From positions 45,087,369 to 45,151,368 of the forward strand of contig CAMTDV010000027.1 of NCBI GenBank assembly GCA_947069175.1: a stretch of DNA of 64,000 nt, read 5' to 3'. Source of the stretch: Scalesia atractyloides. Its lineage: Eukaryota; Streptophyta; Magnoliopsida; Asterales; Asteraceae. The notes under the pieces are model-generated. The model was not told the DNA's origin and did not search any database. It saw nothing but the letters and a program-made list of their open reading frames with translations. The position numbers and the translations under genes were made by a program. Positions 30,453 to 41,553 of the stretch are shown here, piece after piece; the stretch's first letter is position 1; each line of letters begins with the position of its first letter.

Positions 30453-31190
30453 TTAAAAGATTTTTAAATCTTGATTTATCATAAGCTTTGGTGTAAAAAT
30501 ATGCTTTTTGGTCATCAGTTTGGAGTTTTTCAAGTCTAACCAACTTTTTCTCGTAAAAATCATGATAAAGTGGTGTCGAATTTCTATGTGTTTAGTGCAA
30601 GAGTTTTGAACTGCGTTTTTAGTGATATCAATAGCTGTCTTGTTATCTACATATATGGGCGTGTCAAGAAATTGCATTCCGAAGTCTCTCATCAGCTGTT
30701 GTCTCCAGAGTATCTAGGAACAACAGCTGGATGCTGAAACGTATTCAGCATCACACGTAGAGAGAGCGACCGCGGTCTGTTTCTTGAACTGCCACATTAC
30801 CAAATGGGTACCGAAGAACTGGCAACCAGCCTTTGTAGATTTGGCATTGAGCTTGCAGCAAGCGAAATCAGAATCTGAATAACCCACGAGATAGAAGTCA
30901 TCATGTCGAGGATACCACAAGCCGATGCTTGGACATGCTTTCAGATACCGTATGATTCTTTTGACGGCTAACAAGTGGGGATCTCTTGGATTTGACTGAT
31001 AACGGGCGCACATGCATGTAGGATACATGATATCAGGTCTTGAAGCTATGAGATACATCAAGGATCCGATCATGGAGCGATATAAGGTTTCATATACTTT
31101 GACTCCATGAACGTCTGGACAAATGCTGTGGTTTGTGGCTAAAGGAGTAGATGTTGACTTAGTTCCTGTCATGTTAAATTTGTCTATCAC
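30453..31190 (-). pseudogene. pol: RT end and RNase H of Sirevirus B Pol
   Basis: 31190-30714 reads FNMTGTKSTSTPLATNHSICPD, YRSMIGSLMYLIASRPDIMYPTC, CPSIGLWYPRHDDFYLVGYSDSDF and VALSTCDAEYVSASSCCS, so the catalytic Glu of the RNase H AEYV motif is retained. It then stops, and 30692-30453 continues with MRDFGMQFLDTPIYVDNKTAIDIT and TKHIEIRHHFI. At least one nonsense change (after SCCS) and a shift near the end. Confidence 0.85.
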
Positions 31191-31930
31191 ATCATGAACA
31201 TACTTCGATTGGTGAATGAAGATGCTATTAGGTTATTGTTTAACTTGAAGTCCTAAGAAAAACTTCACCTCCCCCATAGCACTCATTTCGAACTTCTTTT
31301 TCATGACCTCTTCAAAGTCCTTACACAACTTATCATTTGTCGATCCAAAGATGATATCATCCACATAAATTTGTACGATAATCAGATGTTCATCCACTTC
31401 CTTGGTAAAGAGGGTATTGTCTACTGTGCCTCTAGAGAAACCGTTTCCAAGAAGATGTTTGGAGAGCGTCTTGTACAGGCTCTCGGGGCCTGGTGTAGTC
31501 TGTATAACGCTTTGTTCAACAGATAGACCTTATCCTTGTGTATTGGATTGACAGAACCCGGTGGTTGGCTGACGTACACCTCCTCGTTTACCTTTCCGTA
31601 AAGGAATGAAGACTTCACATCCAATTGGTACACCTTGAAACCTTTCCATGATGCAAAGGTCAAGAAATCCAGATAGCTTAAAGACGTGCGACAGGGGCGT
31701 AGAGTTCGGTGTCGTCTATCCCTTCTTGCTGATGGAAGCCTTGGACCACAAGCCGAGCTCTGTTTCTAACCATAGTACCTCTGTCATCTCTCTTGCACTT
31801 GAAGACCCAACGAGTATTAATCTTTTTATGATTATCAGGTAGGTCAACAAGCTTCCAGACACCAAGTTTCTGGAATTGTAGCAACTCTTCTTGAATCGCA
31901 TCCACCTAGCTTTCTTCCTTCATAGCATCT
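31191..31930 (-). pseudogene. pol: Reverse transcriptase of Sirevirus B Pol
   Basis: 31905-31678 reads MDAIQEELLQFQKLGVWKLVDLPDNHKKINTRWVFKC (split here for length) and ARLVVQGFHQQEGIDDTELYAPVARL. 31663-31421 reads FKVYQLDVKSSFLYGKVNEEV and QPPGSVNPIHKDKVYLLNKALY. The YVDD box is readable and intact at about 31375-31350. A frameshift near 31470 and other breaks separate these segments. Confidence 0.85.
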
Positions 31931-32743
31931 TTCTAGTTTCCTGGTTCTACCTGCGAAACAAAACAACTGTAAGAAAGTCTGGTCTGTAGTGGAGCAACAT
32001 TTGTAAAAGCAACTTAGATCCTTATTGATCTGATTTCGAGTTTTCACTCCGGTTTGTAAGTTGCCAATAATATTCTCCGACGGATGGTAAGATAGTGTCC
32101 TTGGCATCACTTCGCTTGGAACATCTACTTGACTTTGTAGATTTGTGACAACTTCATCAGCAACATGTTCAGAGGATGTAGCTTTGTTTCTGTTATTGGA
32201 TTCATTAGCTTGAGTGTTCAGAAAGCTTTGAATTTGCTCTGATCCATCATCGGAACTGGTTCCTCCATCGTCAAAAGTGGGTTCGTGATCAGAGTCGGCA
32301 TCAATTGGTTGATGGGCAGATGGTTTGGCAGTATTCAAGTCTGGTACATTGACTGATTCTTGCAGAGTATTGCTCGGACCTACTTCAGAAGAGTTAGAGA
32401 CAGGTAGTGATGGGGAAATCACAAACAGTCTTGAAACTTGCTCTTGATTGGAGATTTGATACTGTTGAAAAAGCATAACAAGTTCTTCTTCTGAAAGGAA
32501 TTCTGGTAGTTCGAAATAATTCCACAACCCGTCGTAATTGAACAGCCACAGATCACCAGGTTTCTGTGTAGGCGTTGTATATCTTTGATAATTAACATGT
32601 TGTGCAAGAATAACCTGGTTAAGACTCGGCAAGAAGGCTCTCTTTTGTGGACTAGCATAACCGACGAAAAATCCTTCCAAGGATTTGGCCCCAAATATAC
32701 CATCCGGGTCTAGAATAGTACATGGCGATCCAAAAGGTTCCAA
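31844..32743 (-). CDS. pol: Integrase C-terminus and Pol linker of Sirevirus B
   Basis: 299 codons open: FGSPCTILDPDGIFGAKSLEGFFVGYA, PSLNQVILAQHVNYQRY, the acidic FDDGGTSSDDGSEQIQSFL linker and PRTLSYHPSENIIGNLQTGV. It runs out of frame at its end, where RT begins. It is a slice of the polyprotein between integrase core and RT and has no start codon of its own function. Confidence 0.82.
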   Translation of the reverse strand: MEPFGSPCTILDPDGIFGAKSLEGFFVGYASPQKRAFLPSLNQVILAQHVNYQRYTTPTQKPGDLWLFNYDGLWNYFELPEFLSEEELVMLFQQYQISNQEQVSRLFVISPSLPVSNSSEVGPSNTLQESVNVPDLNTAKPSAHQPIDADSDHEPTFDDGGTSSDDGSEQIQSFLNTQANESNNRNKATSSEHVADEVVTNLQSQVDVPSEVMPRTLSYHPSENIIGNLQTGVKTRNQINKDLSCFYKCCSTTDQTFLQLFCFAGRTRKLERCYEGRKLGGCDSRRVATIPETWCLEAC

Positions 32744-32868
32744 AAATGCGGTCTAGAATAACCGATGAAAAATCCTTTCAAGGTTTAGTAGCTCAAACAT
32801 GTCTTGTTGTGAGGCTTGACTGTCAAAACACGGTTAATGGTATAACACGCACACGCGACTGCTTCGCT

Positions 32869-33594
32869 CTAGAAACTAATTGGATGTTTTGAATCAGCGA
32901 GCAATGTTATGGTAGTCTCAATCAGTGTGCGATTCTTACATTCAGCTACTCCATTTTGTTGAGGAGTATAGGGAGCGCTGAATTCGTGAAGAATACCCTT
33001 ATCGTTGCTGAATTTGAGCATTCTCTTGTTCTTGAACTCAATACCATTATCAATGCGGATTCTCTTGATTGGCAAGTGATATAGGTTTTCTAGCTTCCTA
33101 AAGAGAATCATAAGACTTTCAAACGTTTCATCTTTACTCTCCAGGAAGAAAACCCATAAGAATCTTGAATAATCATCTGTCACGACCAAGCAATATAGAT
33201 CTCCAGAGATACTTTTCATGTTCACTAGCCAAAAGAGATCCATATGAAGCCTTTCTAGTGGAAGCTTAATGGAGTTAAGCAACTTTCTTGGGTGTGATTT
33301 CTTATGCTTCTTGCCCTTTTTGCGGCTCAGACAATCATCTGATAGGTAAAAATTCTTGAGATTATCACCATCCACTAAGTCATTATGCACCAAATAATTC
33401 ATATTTCGTAGGTGAATTTGCCCCATCTTTCGATGCCATATGATTGACTCTTTCTCTGTAGCTTTAGATACAAAGCATTGAATCTTCTTTGACGTAGTGG
33501 ATGCGACGCTCATGTCTAAGACATAAAGATCATTTTCTCGTGGAGCGCGCATGAGGATCCACTCCTCGGGAATCCTGGTTTGAGAATTAAGCAT
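32869..33594 (-). pseudogene. pol: Pre-integrase and integrase core of Sirevirus B Pol
   Basis: 241 open codons: WHRKMGQIHLRNMN, CLSRKKGKKHK, HMDLFWLVNMKSISGDLYCL, IRIDNGIEFKN, APYTPQQNGVAECKNRTLIE. Compared with Sirevirus A, the zinc domain lost a His (GHIH to GQIH) and a Cys (CLSC to CLSR), while the D, D and E residues remain. Non-functional. Confidence 0.88.
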
Positions 33595-33878
33595 TCCTTG
33601 TTATTGAAGTGGGTTGTGAATTTCTTGTCACAGGTTTGCGATATGCTCAGCAAGTTGTTCTCAAGCTTAGCGATATAGTTCACCTTGTCGAAAGATACCA
33701 CTCCGTTTGTGAGAATACCTTCACCCACTATTCTTCCTCCCTGTGTCCCAACAAACCCAACATATCCTCCCCGGATAGCTTTTACGTCGTATAACAACGC
33801 AAGCATCCCTGTCATGTGTCGGGAAGCTCCATTGTCTATAATCCACTTTGACATGATTGACCTCGGGAGCTCCTGCAT
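33516..33878 (-). pseudogene. pol: Protease of Sirevirus B Pol
   Basis: SKWIIDNGASRHMTG, then GYVGFVGTQGGRIVGEG and LENNLLSISQTCDKKF. The active site reads DNG instead of DSG. The frame slips at the end (PRSGSSCAL) relative to integrase, which is read in another frame from 33594. Confidence 0.85.
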
Positions 33879-35230
33879 ACATGCGGAAGAAACTATTTAA
33901 ACAGAGAAACCAAGCCTGCTTGGTCTTGGGTGGGTTTAGAATATCAAACTTTGGAACTTTGTTCTTGACAACTTGTTTGATTTCTGGTTTAGCTGGAATA
34001 GGTGTTTTCTTTTCTACTAAAGATGGTTTAACTTTTGCTACCCAAGTTTGTGTTTTTAGAACTGCCTTTTTGGAATAGAATTTTGAATCCTTTTGACGAT
34101 TCGTGGTAGAAGTTTCACCAAATTCAAATTTTGAATTAAGTTGAATTGTTGATGTCACATTTTTATTGGATTCATTTTTTCTTTTCAGAATTTGTTTTGG
34201 TACAAACTTGGGTGCTTTTTGCTTTACATCTTCTGTAGATTTGCTTGAGTTGGAAACAGGTTTTGGATTTCTTTGAGAACATTGTCGTGCAATATGCCTG
34301 ACATTGTTACATTTGTAGCACTTCCTGCTGTCATTTCTACCAGAGGAATCCAAATCCTGTTTTCTACTCTCCTTTTCCTTCTTAAATTCATCATTGGATT
34401 GTTTACCAATAATCTCTTTTTCTTTTTCAGAGTTTATCCCATAGACAAAATAAATTTTCTTTGCAAAGTTCAATTTTTGAAACTTGTTGTTCTTTCTTTG
34501 CTTTTAATAACCCAAACCTGCTCTCTTATTTTCAGGATAGTCAGTGTCCTTCTGATGGTGGTTTTTGTAGACACGTTTTGATTTAGAATAAAATGAAGTA
34601 TCTTGTTTTTCTAAATCAAAATGACTGACTTCAACTAGCTTGAACAACTTATCAACTCGATCAAGATTAACATTCTGAATTGGGAATCCTCATTGGAATA
34701 TAGTTTATCAGATCCATTCATTTTGTACACGACTACATTTGGATCATTGTTTAAACTATTTTCTGATGATACAACTTCTAATTCATATTTGTCAGACTCA
34801 TATTCCAAAACATTTTCGACCACAGTTTTTACCACTTCAGATTCACAGTAATTTCCTGTTTGTGTGTATTTAAAATCAATGTTCGCAGGCAACTCGTTTT
34901 TCTTCTCAGTTTTCAATTTTAAATTGAACGCCTTTTCCACCCCCGATGGTTTCTTTCTTGCATAGCTATTCCATAAGGGCGGTGGAACACAATCGTAAGT
35001 TACACCTTTGTGTTCATCAAATTTATTATCTTCCTTGCTTTCAATTTTCGGAAGAATGTGATAAATGACATACGAACTGGTAGAATAACTGATTAACAAC
35101 TTGTTAACCCTTTCAGTTCCGATTTTCATTTTTTCCAGTTCATTTTTTAGCTCGGTAGTTGTATTTAAATGAATATTGATGGCCATTTGTTTGTCCATTA
35201 CAGTTGCCTTGAGCATCGAAAGTGTCTTGT
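33879..35230 (-). pseudogene. gag: Gag C-terminal half of Sirevirus B
   Basis: 35230-34635 reads LKATVMDKQMAINIHL, ELEKMKIGTERVNKLLISY, PPPLWNSYARKKPSGVEKAF and an acidic Ser/Glu/Asp-rich part. 34473-33880 reads KEKEIIGKQSNDEFKKEKE and the CCHC knuckle CYKCNNVRHIARQC. It is interrupted at 35230 by Tekay-2, so the first 31 codons of the open frame (35324-35231) are Tekay LTR read as protein. Matches 14533-15603 in Sirevirus A. Confidence 0.83.
35226..35230. repeat. Target-site duplication CTTGT (left of Tekay-2 LTR)
   Basis: CTTGT precedes the LTR start at 35231, recurs immediately after the LTR end at 37743-37747, and a third time after the right LTR at 54845-54849. Confidence 0.92.
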
Positions 35231-37742
35231 TGTAACGCATTTGTAACCTTCCGTTTTTAGTAAGATTGCTTCGTGTTTCTATTTTTGGAAAGTCCAAACC
35301 TTGAAATCGTATTTCTATTTCCAAATTATTGTAAATCTAAGGCTTTGATTGTAATCAAGTTGATCAATTTTGCGAATTTCACAAACTTTATACGTGCTTA
35401 AACGTATGAACGTACGTTACATTGTTGTTCGATAAATCAATTCAATGTAACTCATATATGCCTATTGTACGTTTCTAAATCTTAATACCAAAGTCAAGCT
35501 AGATGATTAATCATTCTTAACACAAATATTCAAGCTTTCGGTATCATACAAATTGTTTAATCGTTATCGTGACACTTCAACAATAATAAGTCTTTTTTAG
35601 GTTCATGTAAGGCCCCCTAACTTTCATTTAAATCTTCCAAGAAAGCTACATTTGTAACACATCTAAAATATAACAAATGTATGCAATATGTAACAGTTAT
35701 ACAAATAAAATAACATTAAAAATATATATAAAACCCTAGCAGCTTGCGGCCTCAAGCTGCTAAGGGAAGTTTCTTTCTTTTTTTTTTGATGCAAACTCCC
35801 AACTAACTTCATTAATGGTAACCCTAGTCCTAACCCTAAACCCTTCACTATAAAAGCAAGCCTTCTCCCACCCATTTCTCACTTTTACAAGCCTCTAAAC
35901 ACTCCAAGCAACCTCCCTAACTTCAGAAACTTTCTGCTGAAACAAAACCGTTTGCAAGTGAGTTTCAACTCACTTCTCTTCTTCTTCAAGCCTTTTTTTT
36001 TCTTCTAACACCCTTGGATAACCTCTAGGAAGGTTCTCACTAGTTTCCTTGGGAAACTAAGGTGAAAAACCACCATTTTGAGGTCCAAAGTGTGTTAACT
36101 TTCTGTCCATTTTTATCTTTTTAAACTTTAAGATTTTTGAAGTTTTCTTCATGTTCTCTTCCTCAACATTGTTTGCTAAGCCCTATGGGATGTTACCATA
36201 GGTTTTCCATGGAATACCAAGGTGGAACAATACCATTTTTGGGGCCAAACTTTCTGTTTTGGAAGTTAAACTTATAAACTTTTTCGAACTTGTTTTTACA
36301 CATAACAACTATATGCTACTTATGCCTCTAACCAAGTTTATGGTTAGTGAGCTAGCTAGACTTGTTCATACAAAATCAAGAAGCATAACATGCCTCTAAA
36401 CTTGTAGTTTTAACTAGGGTTTCAAACCCAAAAGTGTTGAGCCATTGAAGCTTACAAGCTTGTGTTAGTGTAGGTGTGATTACATGGAGGCCTTGGCTAT
36501 CCAACTTTTCAATCCACCCCTCACTTGATAATTTCTATATTCTTGACCATTCGGATTATCCTTAGGACAATTTTGTGTATTAGTGAATCTTACGAAAGAG
36601 GTTTAGGACGGTTATCCTCCTACCTCCATGCATGACTTATATGACTTTTATGATATCCATGAACTATGTGAATTCTATGACAAACTAGTAATATTATACG
36701 TAAAATATATATGTAAATTATTAATATAACCGAACCTTTGACAATGACCATATGGTTACTTGTCCTAATATTAGGTTATTTATCTAAGACCTAACCATTT
36801 TACGATTCTATTGGGCATGACCCATAAAACACAAACACCCTTCGGGGCTTATTGTGTTAAAAACGAGCGTTAACTTCTAGATAAATACTTTTGACTATAC
36901 ATACTTTTTGCATACTTTAATTCCTAAAATTGTCAAACTCCATCGTCAATCTAATAACACACTTATTTTCCTTGTGTAGGATAACTTGGTGTTCATCCCC
37001 CTAAACCGCCTAAACACTTTCACGGAATTTACTTTGTAAAACCGTGAGTACACTCGACACCCTTTTTATGTTTTACACTTTTTGGGTGCAATATGTTAAT
37101 TTACCAAACTACACTAAATCACACCTTTAATCTATGAATTCACACAAACAATCCATCAAACATTCTTTAGTTATGTGATACTTGAATGGTTACTTGGTAT
37201 ATTCTTATGTGATACTAAATGTCGTTAACCTCGATCAAGCCTCCCTTACATGTATAGTGCTATAGGAGTAAGGCACCGCCCGTATTCTTGTAGTCAATGT
37301 TAAGTTTTTAATCTATTATACGGTACACTATAGGATTGACTTGTTTCATGCATTGTTTACATTTATCTCGTATGCTAGCTATTCATGTGGATATGTTTAA
37401 ACAGTTTTAATACTTATGCTATGATATCTAACTTGTGTACTTGCCAATACTTTGTTATTGAATCACACATTTTAATATATTGCAGGTTGATGAAGCTGGT
37501 ATGATGAAACTTAGTAGGATCGGCATAGAAACACGCTTAGAATGCTAAGTTAATTATTATGTTTTTGTTGAACTTATTTCGTTGTTATTACTTTGTATTT
37601 GAAGTATGTTGTAATTTGACAATTTGATGCTTTGAAATGAAATGAGTTGTTTAATTAAATATTGTCACAAATAGCGTTATGATGTCTCGAGCAATCTCGT
37701 TCGTCTCACTCCGATGTTTCTGCCATCGGTTGGGGCGTGACA
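35231..37742 (+). mobile_element. Solo Tekay LTR with perfect target duplication
   Basis: A complete 2,512-bp LTR, TGTAACGCATTTG to GGGGCGTGACA, flanked on both sides by CTTGT and with no internal region attached. It is the same family as the right LTR at 52329-54844, with roughly 5% difference in samples read by eye. It contains a mutated version of the 26-bp palindrome (35737-35762), telomere-like CCTAACCCTAAACCC near 35830 and TATAAAAG near 35850. Confidence 0.9.
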
Positions 37743-38681
37743 CTTGTCATTTTCTCTGATCACTGTTCAAATAGTTTACTTGTTTTCTTAATTTGTCATA
37801 TGCTTCTTTTGTTTTATTATAATCACATGAAAAATTATCTCATGACTTTTCAGCTTTTTGTGTCTCGTTTCTTTTTCGACACACTCAATGCATGGCTCTT
37901 TGCACTTCATGCAAGGTGTTTCTTTTACTGACTCATTTACTGACACATTTACCGATTTGACTCTAGCTTCCTGAGCTCCCCCCAATAACTTCCTCATTCA
38001 AGTTAGCCATTAGAGCTTTGTCGGCGATGTCAGTTAGATTCTCCAAAGTCAACTCCTCGGTCGCATCGATCATCTCCTCTATTTCAGACTTTTTCTCTTC
38101 TTTACAAGGTGGTTGATAGCTTAAGCCGAAATAACCTACAAAAGTTTTAAGAATGTCAATAGACAAAAGATGTTTAAATGCATTATTTAAGAGTTCTTCT
38201 TCCTCTGACGACGTGCTGTAATATTCTTCTGGTGCTTCGTCAAAGGATGCCTCAACAAATTCTTCTTCTGTTGTTCAGGTTCTTCAAATATCTCAGTTAC
38301 CAGTGTGAGACTTTCATTCTTTGTAATGTATTTGTTCCAGTTGAACCCTTCATCTTCTTGGGTAACAATCAGACCTTATCCTTTGAGTTTAATGGCCATC
38401 TTCGATCTGCACTAACCTTGTCTGAGGTTGGGGTCGATGATAGATGGCTCTTTTGTAATAGTCATCTGCAAATGGATTCTGATTTCCTTTGACTTCTCTG
38501 TTTGGGCACTCTCTCTCTTGAAATGTCACTTTTCTCTGCACTTGAAGCATGTGACTTTATCCTTATCAAAACCGAGTTTCCCGTCAAGACCTTCCAGACA
38601 GTCTCTTCCTGTGATTTTCATAAAGCGTTGAGCTCTACGGACTATTGACGCCATGCACCACTTAAATCTGCAACAAACGCG
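37743..38681 (-). pseudogene. Duplicated gag fragment of Sirevirus B
   Basis: Second copy of the flank that follows the right Tekay-2 LTR (54845-55785), about 4% different in a sample of 290 bases. Minus-strand pieces include KKSEIEEMIDATEELTLENL, NLTDIADKALMANLNEEV, CMKCKEPCIEC and, near 38640-38560, CMASIVRRAQRF-type wording. The CCHC knuckle is broken by a stop (CFKCREK then stop, near 38535). It is bounded on the right by a TTGA microhomology with LTR sequence (38682-38685). Confidence 0.8.
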
Positions 38682-38808
38682 TTGACAATTTGATACTTTG
38701 AAATGAAATGAGTTGTTTAATTAAATATTGTCACAAATAGCGTTATGATGTCTCGAGCAATTTAGTTCGTCTCACTCCGATGTTTCCGCCATCGGTTGGG
38801 GTGTGACA
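38682..38808 (+). mobile_element. Tekay-2 5' LTR, last 127 bp only
   Basis: It reads GACAATTTGATACTTTGAAATG through GGTTGGGGTGTGACA, matching the ends at 37616-37742 and 54718-54844, and runs straight into the primer site. The other 2.4 kb of this LTR are missing. Confidence 0.88.
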
Positions 38809-38811
38809 GAT

Positions 38812-38824
38812 TGGTATCAGAGCC
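38812..38824 (+). promoter_or_regulatory. Primer binding site of Tekay-2 (tRNA-Met type)
   Basis: TGGTATCAGAGCC three bases after the LTR end GTGACA. Confidence 0.92.
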
Positions 38825-39830
38825 ATAACTATAGGGAATTAGGTAGAATTGCAATGTTCGACCTAGTTTATAGTTTAAGTGAACAACTCTACCTTTCTTG
38901 ATTCATGCTTAAAATGTTAATTCTTCCTATTTGCTTCTTCCTATTTCTTTTGTCTTAATATATCTGCAATGTGTTTTTCCTAAGACACTTACACAACTTA
39001 CACACTTGCAGACTTGAAGACACTCATACTATAAACGAGACGATCTCACCAAAATAGGGGTGGAACCCGTACTTTGGTGATCACTCTCAATCTGCGTAAT
39101 TCGATTTTACACGAAATTACACCATCAAGTTAGGAGCGAAATCCACATCTTGATGGGAATTTCCATTTCATACTCCAGTGGACCCTTACCAACGAGTCGG
39201 AATTCGATCCTCGTTTGGTAAGTACTAACCACGCTTAGGGTACGATGTTGTCAAGTTAGGGGTGAAACCCGCACCTTGTCAACTAGTCCCATTCCTCGAT
39301 TTTCAATCTCGCCAAAGTTTCAATTTTTCAATTGGTTAGAGATGTGTAGTAACTGGAAGGGTAAAGTGCCGATAATCGCTTCTCGACGAGAGCACTTTAC
39401 CTATAGGCCAAAGCACGTTTCTCTAATTTGAAAGGATCTCGATTCACTTTGGAGTAGTCGACGTTTCTCAACCCGAAACACTCCAATGTTTTATTGAGCC
39501 TATCTTTTATGTATCTCAATTATCATGTGTTTTAATACTTGTTACCTTATTCATTTCAATCTCGGTGCACAACTCGCCCACCTTTCGTAACAAAAAAAAA
39601 CAATAATAATAATCTTCGTGAACCAACTAAATTTATACTCCTTACACAAATCATATGTGCTTATGCTTTTGAATGCTTATATGCTTATGCTATCTATGTG
39701 AAATCATACGTGTTACATGATACTTATATGCTCAAAAACAAATTCTTTTCTTTATAAAAACACATTACGTTCAAAGCCTAAATCTATCTTCTATTGTCGA
39801 ATCCTTTAGATATCTTTCTCTCAAAGCGTT
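38825..39830 (+). other. Tekay-2 leader with five hairpins
   Basis: Inverted repeats at 39049-39081 (CACCAAA/TTTGGTG), 39122-39156 (CCATCAAG/CTTGATGG), 39186-39221 (TTACCAACGAG/CTCGTTTGGTAA with one bulge), 39247-39283 (GTTGTCAAG/CTTGTCAAC, one mismatch) and 39360-39401 (GGTAAAGTGC/GCACTTTACC, perfect 10 bp). The first, second and fourth loops carry related AGGGGTGAAACCCGCA units. Same order as in Tekay-1. A plus-strand ORF at 39539-39757 has no recognisable content. Confidence 0.72.
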
Positions 39831-40532
39831 ATGGGTAAGAGGAAGTCCAAGTCCAAGTCAAGGTCCCAATCCGATTCCATGTCAAAGAAGGATTGCATGA
39901 AGTTCATGGCCGGACAAATGGCCGAGCATATGGCCAAGGTCATACCCGAGATCGTCAGCAAGATCCAACCTCCACCCAATGCCGAATCACCTCACACCTC
40001 CGTCGACTCCAAGGCTGAACCACCTAAAACCACCTTCACCCACAAGCAATTTTGTTCTTGCAACCTCTTACCTTTCACCGGCGAAGGGGATGCCACCAAG
40101 TTACTACAATGGTTCGACACAATTGAAGTCACTTTTATTCAAAGTGGTTGTCCCGACCACCTGCGTACCATGAGGGTGTTCCAATCAAGGGCTCTTGATT
40201 GGTGGACTTCCGAGCGTAACGCTCGTGGTAACAAAGCCGCTCACGCCCTCCCTTGGACCGAGCTTAAGAAACTTATGGAAAGCGAATTTTGCCCTCCCCA
40301 CGAGCGCCAACGACTCGAAACTGAGTTTTGGAACCTCAAGCAGGTGGGGAACGACGACGCTGGCCTCACGGCCCATTTTAAGCAACTGAGTGCGATTTGC
40401 ACAAGCCAAGTCGACACTACCGAAAAGGCAGTTGCTAAGTGCATACATTGCCTTCCTCCTAATCTCCCTGACCTGGTCGATACCACCTCACCCAAAACCC
40501 TTGAGGAAGCTTTCATTTGGCTGCTCGATTGA
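39831..40532 (+). CDS. gag: Gag N-terminal and capsid region of Tekay-2
   Basis: 233 codons from an ATG that fits the Gag start: basic KRKSKSKSRSQSDSMSKK, then MAEHMAKVIPEIVSKIQPPP, capsid wording KTTFTHKQFCSCNLLPFTGE, SRALDWWTSERNARGNKAAH, WTELKKLMESEFCPPHERQ, LETEFWNLKQVGNDDAGLTA and CIHCLPPNLPDLVDTTSPKT. This is the most intact Tekay Gag in the window. It ends at TGA near 40530; the rest of Gag continues one base out of frame (40517-40714). Confidence 0.88.
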   Translation: MGKRKSKSKSRSQSDSMSKKDCMKFMAGQMAEHMAKVIPEIVSKIQPPPNAESPHTSVDSKAEPPKTTFTHKQFCSCNLLPFTGEGDATKLLQWFDTIEVTFIQSGCPDHLRTMRVFQSRALDWWTSERNARGNKAAHALPWTELKKLMESEFCPPHERQRLETEFWNLKQVGNDDAGLTAHFKQLSAICTSQVDTTEKAVAKCIHCLPPNLPDLVDTTSPKTLEEAFIWLLD

Positions 40533-41100
40533 ACAATAGCCATGTCCTTCGTGAAGCCGCCAAGGCTCCACTAAGGAAAGCCCACCAAGCCACCACCGAA
40601 GCCCTCACCGAGCCTACCTCACCCAAACACCCAAGAAGCAACATCAATGGCAAGAAACGGAAGGCTTCGAGCCCGAACTGCGCAGTAGTCACTCCGCCAA
40701 ACCCCAACAACTAGCCTTAGCTGCACCTGAACCCATCAAGAAAACATACACCAGGCCGCATCCTAAGTGCAACACCTGTCCTTTCCACCACCCGGTTTCT
40801 GCCCCTTACCTCCTATGCACTATCTGCAATAGGTATGGGCACTTTGCCCAATAGTGCCGAAATGCTCCGCAAGCCCTCATCAACCAAGCCCGAGCCATAA
40901 CTGCACCTAAAAACCCTACCGCCAGCCAAAACCGACCTCTTGCACCTGCCGCTCATGCCTTCTTCAGATGCGGAGACCCAAATCATTTCGCCAACAACTT
41001 CCCACATCGCAACAACAATAACAACAACCTGCAACAGCAGCAAGCTCGCGGCCGAGCCTTCGTCATCACTGCCACAAAAGCTCAAAACTCAAATGATGTC
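40533..41100 (+). pseudogene. gag: Gag C-terminal nucleocapsid region of Tekay-2
   Basis: 40533-40714 is frameshifted linker (LREAAKAPLRKAHQATTEAL). 40733-41095 reads PEPIKKTYTRPHPKCNTC, a first knuckle CTICNRYGHFAQ with a stop just before its last Cys (40855 region), and a second knuckle changed to FFRCGDPNHFANNF (two Cys to Phe). So neither zinc knuckle can fold. Confidence 0.8.
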
Positions 41101-41540
41101 ATATCGGGTATGTTCCTTGTTAACAATGTTTATGCTACGTGTTTATTTGATACTGGTGCGGATAAAAGTTTTGTATCCGTTGAATTTGAACCTTCGCTTA
41201 TGTACAGTCGTTCTAAGTTGCCTAAATCATTCGAAGTTGAAGTCGCTGACAGAAAATCCGTCACCGTCGATCTGTCCTTTATCATTGTTCTTTAAATCTA
41301 AACGATCATACGTTTTCTATTGACCTCATACCCATGCAAATGGGTAGCTTCGATATCATAGTAGGCATGGATTGGCTTAGGCGAGTCCGTGGTAAAGTTG
41401 TTTGTTCGGAAAAGTACATTCGCCTTCCCCTTCCCAATAATGATTCCTTACACGTCTATGGCGAGAAACCTTCCAAAAGGTCTCAAGCTTTTGTCGTGTA
41501 TTCAAGCGAACAAGTAATTACGTAAGGAATACTTCGCCTT
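41101..41540 (+). pseudogene. pol: Protease of Tekay-2 Pol
   Basis: 41110-41295 reads VNNVYATCLFDTGADKSFVS (DTGA active site intact) and PKSFEVEVADRKSVTVD, then shifts. 41334-41525 reads MGSFDIIVGMDWLRRVRGKV and LPLPNNDSLHVYGEKPSK. A one-base-type frameshift near 41270 separates them. Confidence 0.82.
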
Positions 41541-41553
41541 TCTTACCCACATA

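Noticed and set aside
35818..35850. Interstitial telomere
   Set aside because: Only a few CCCTAA-type units, the same in every Tekay LTR; part of the LTR promoter region.
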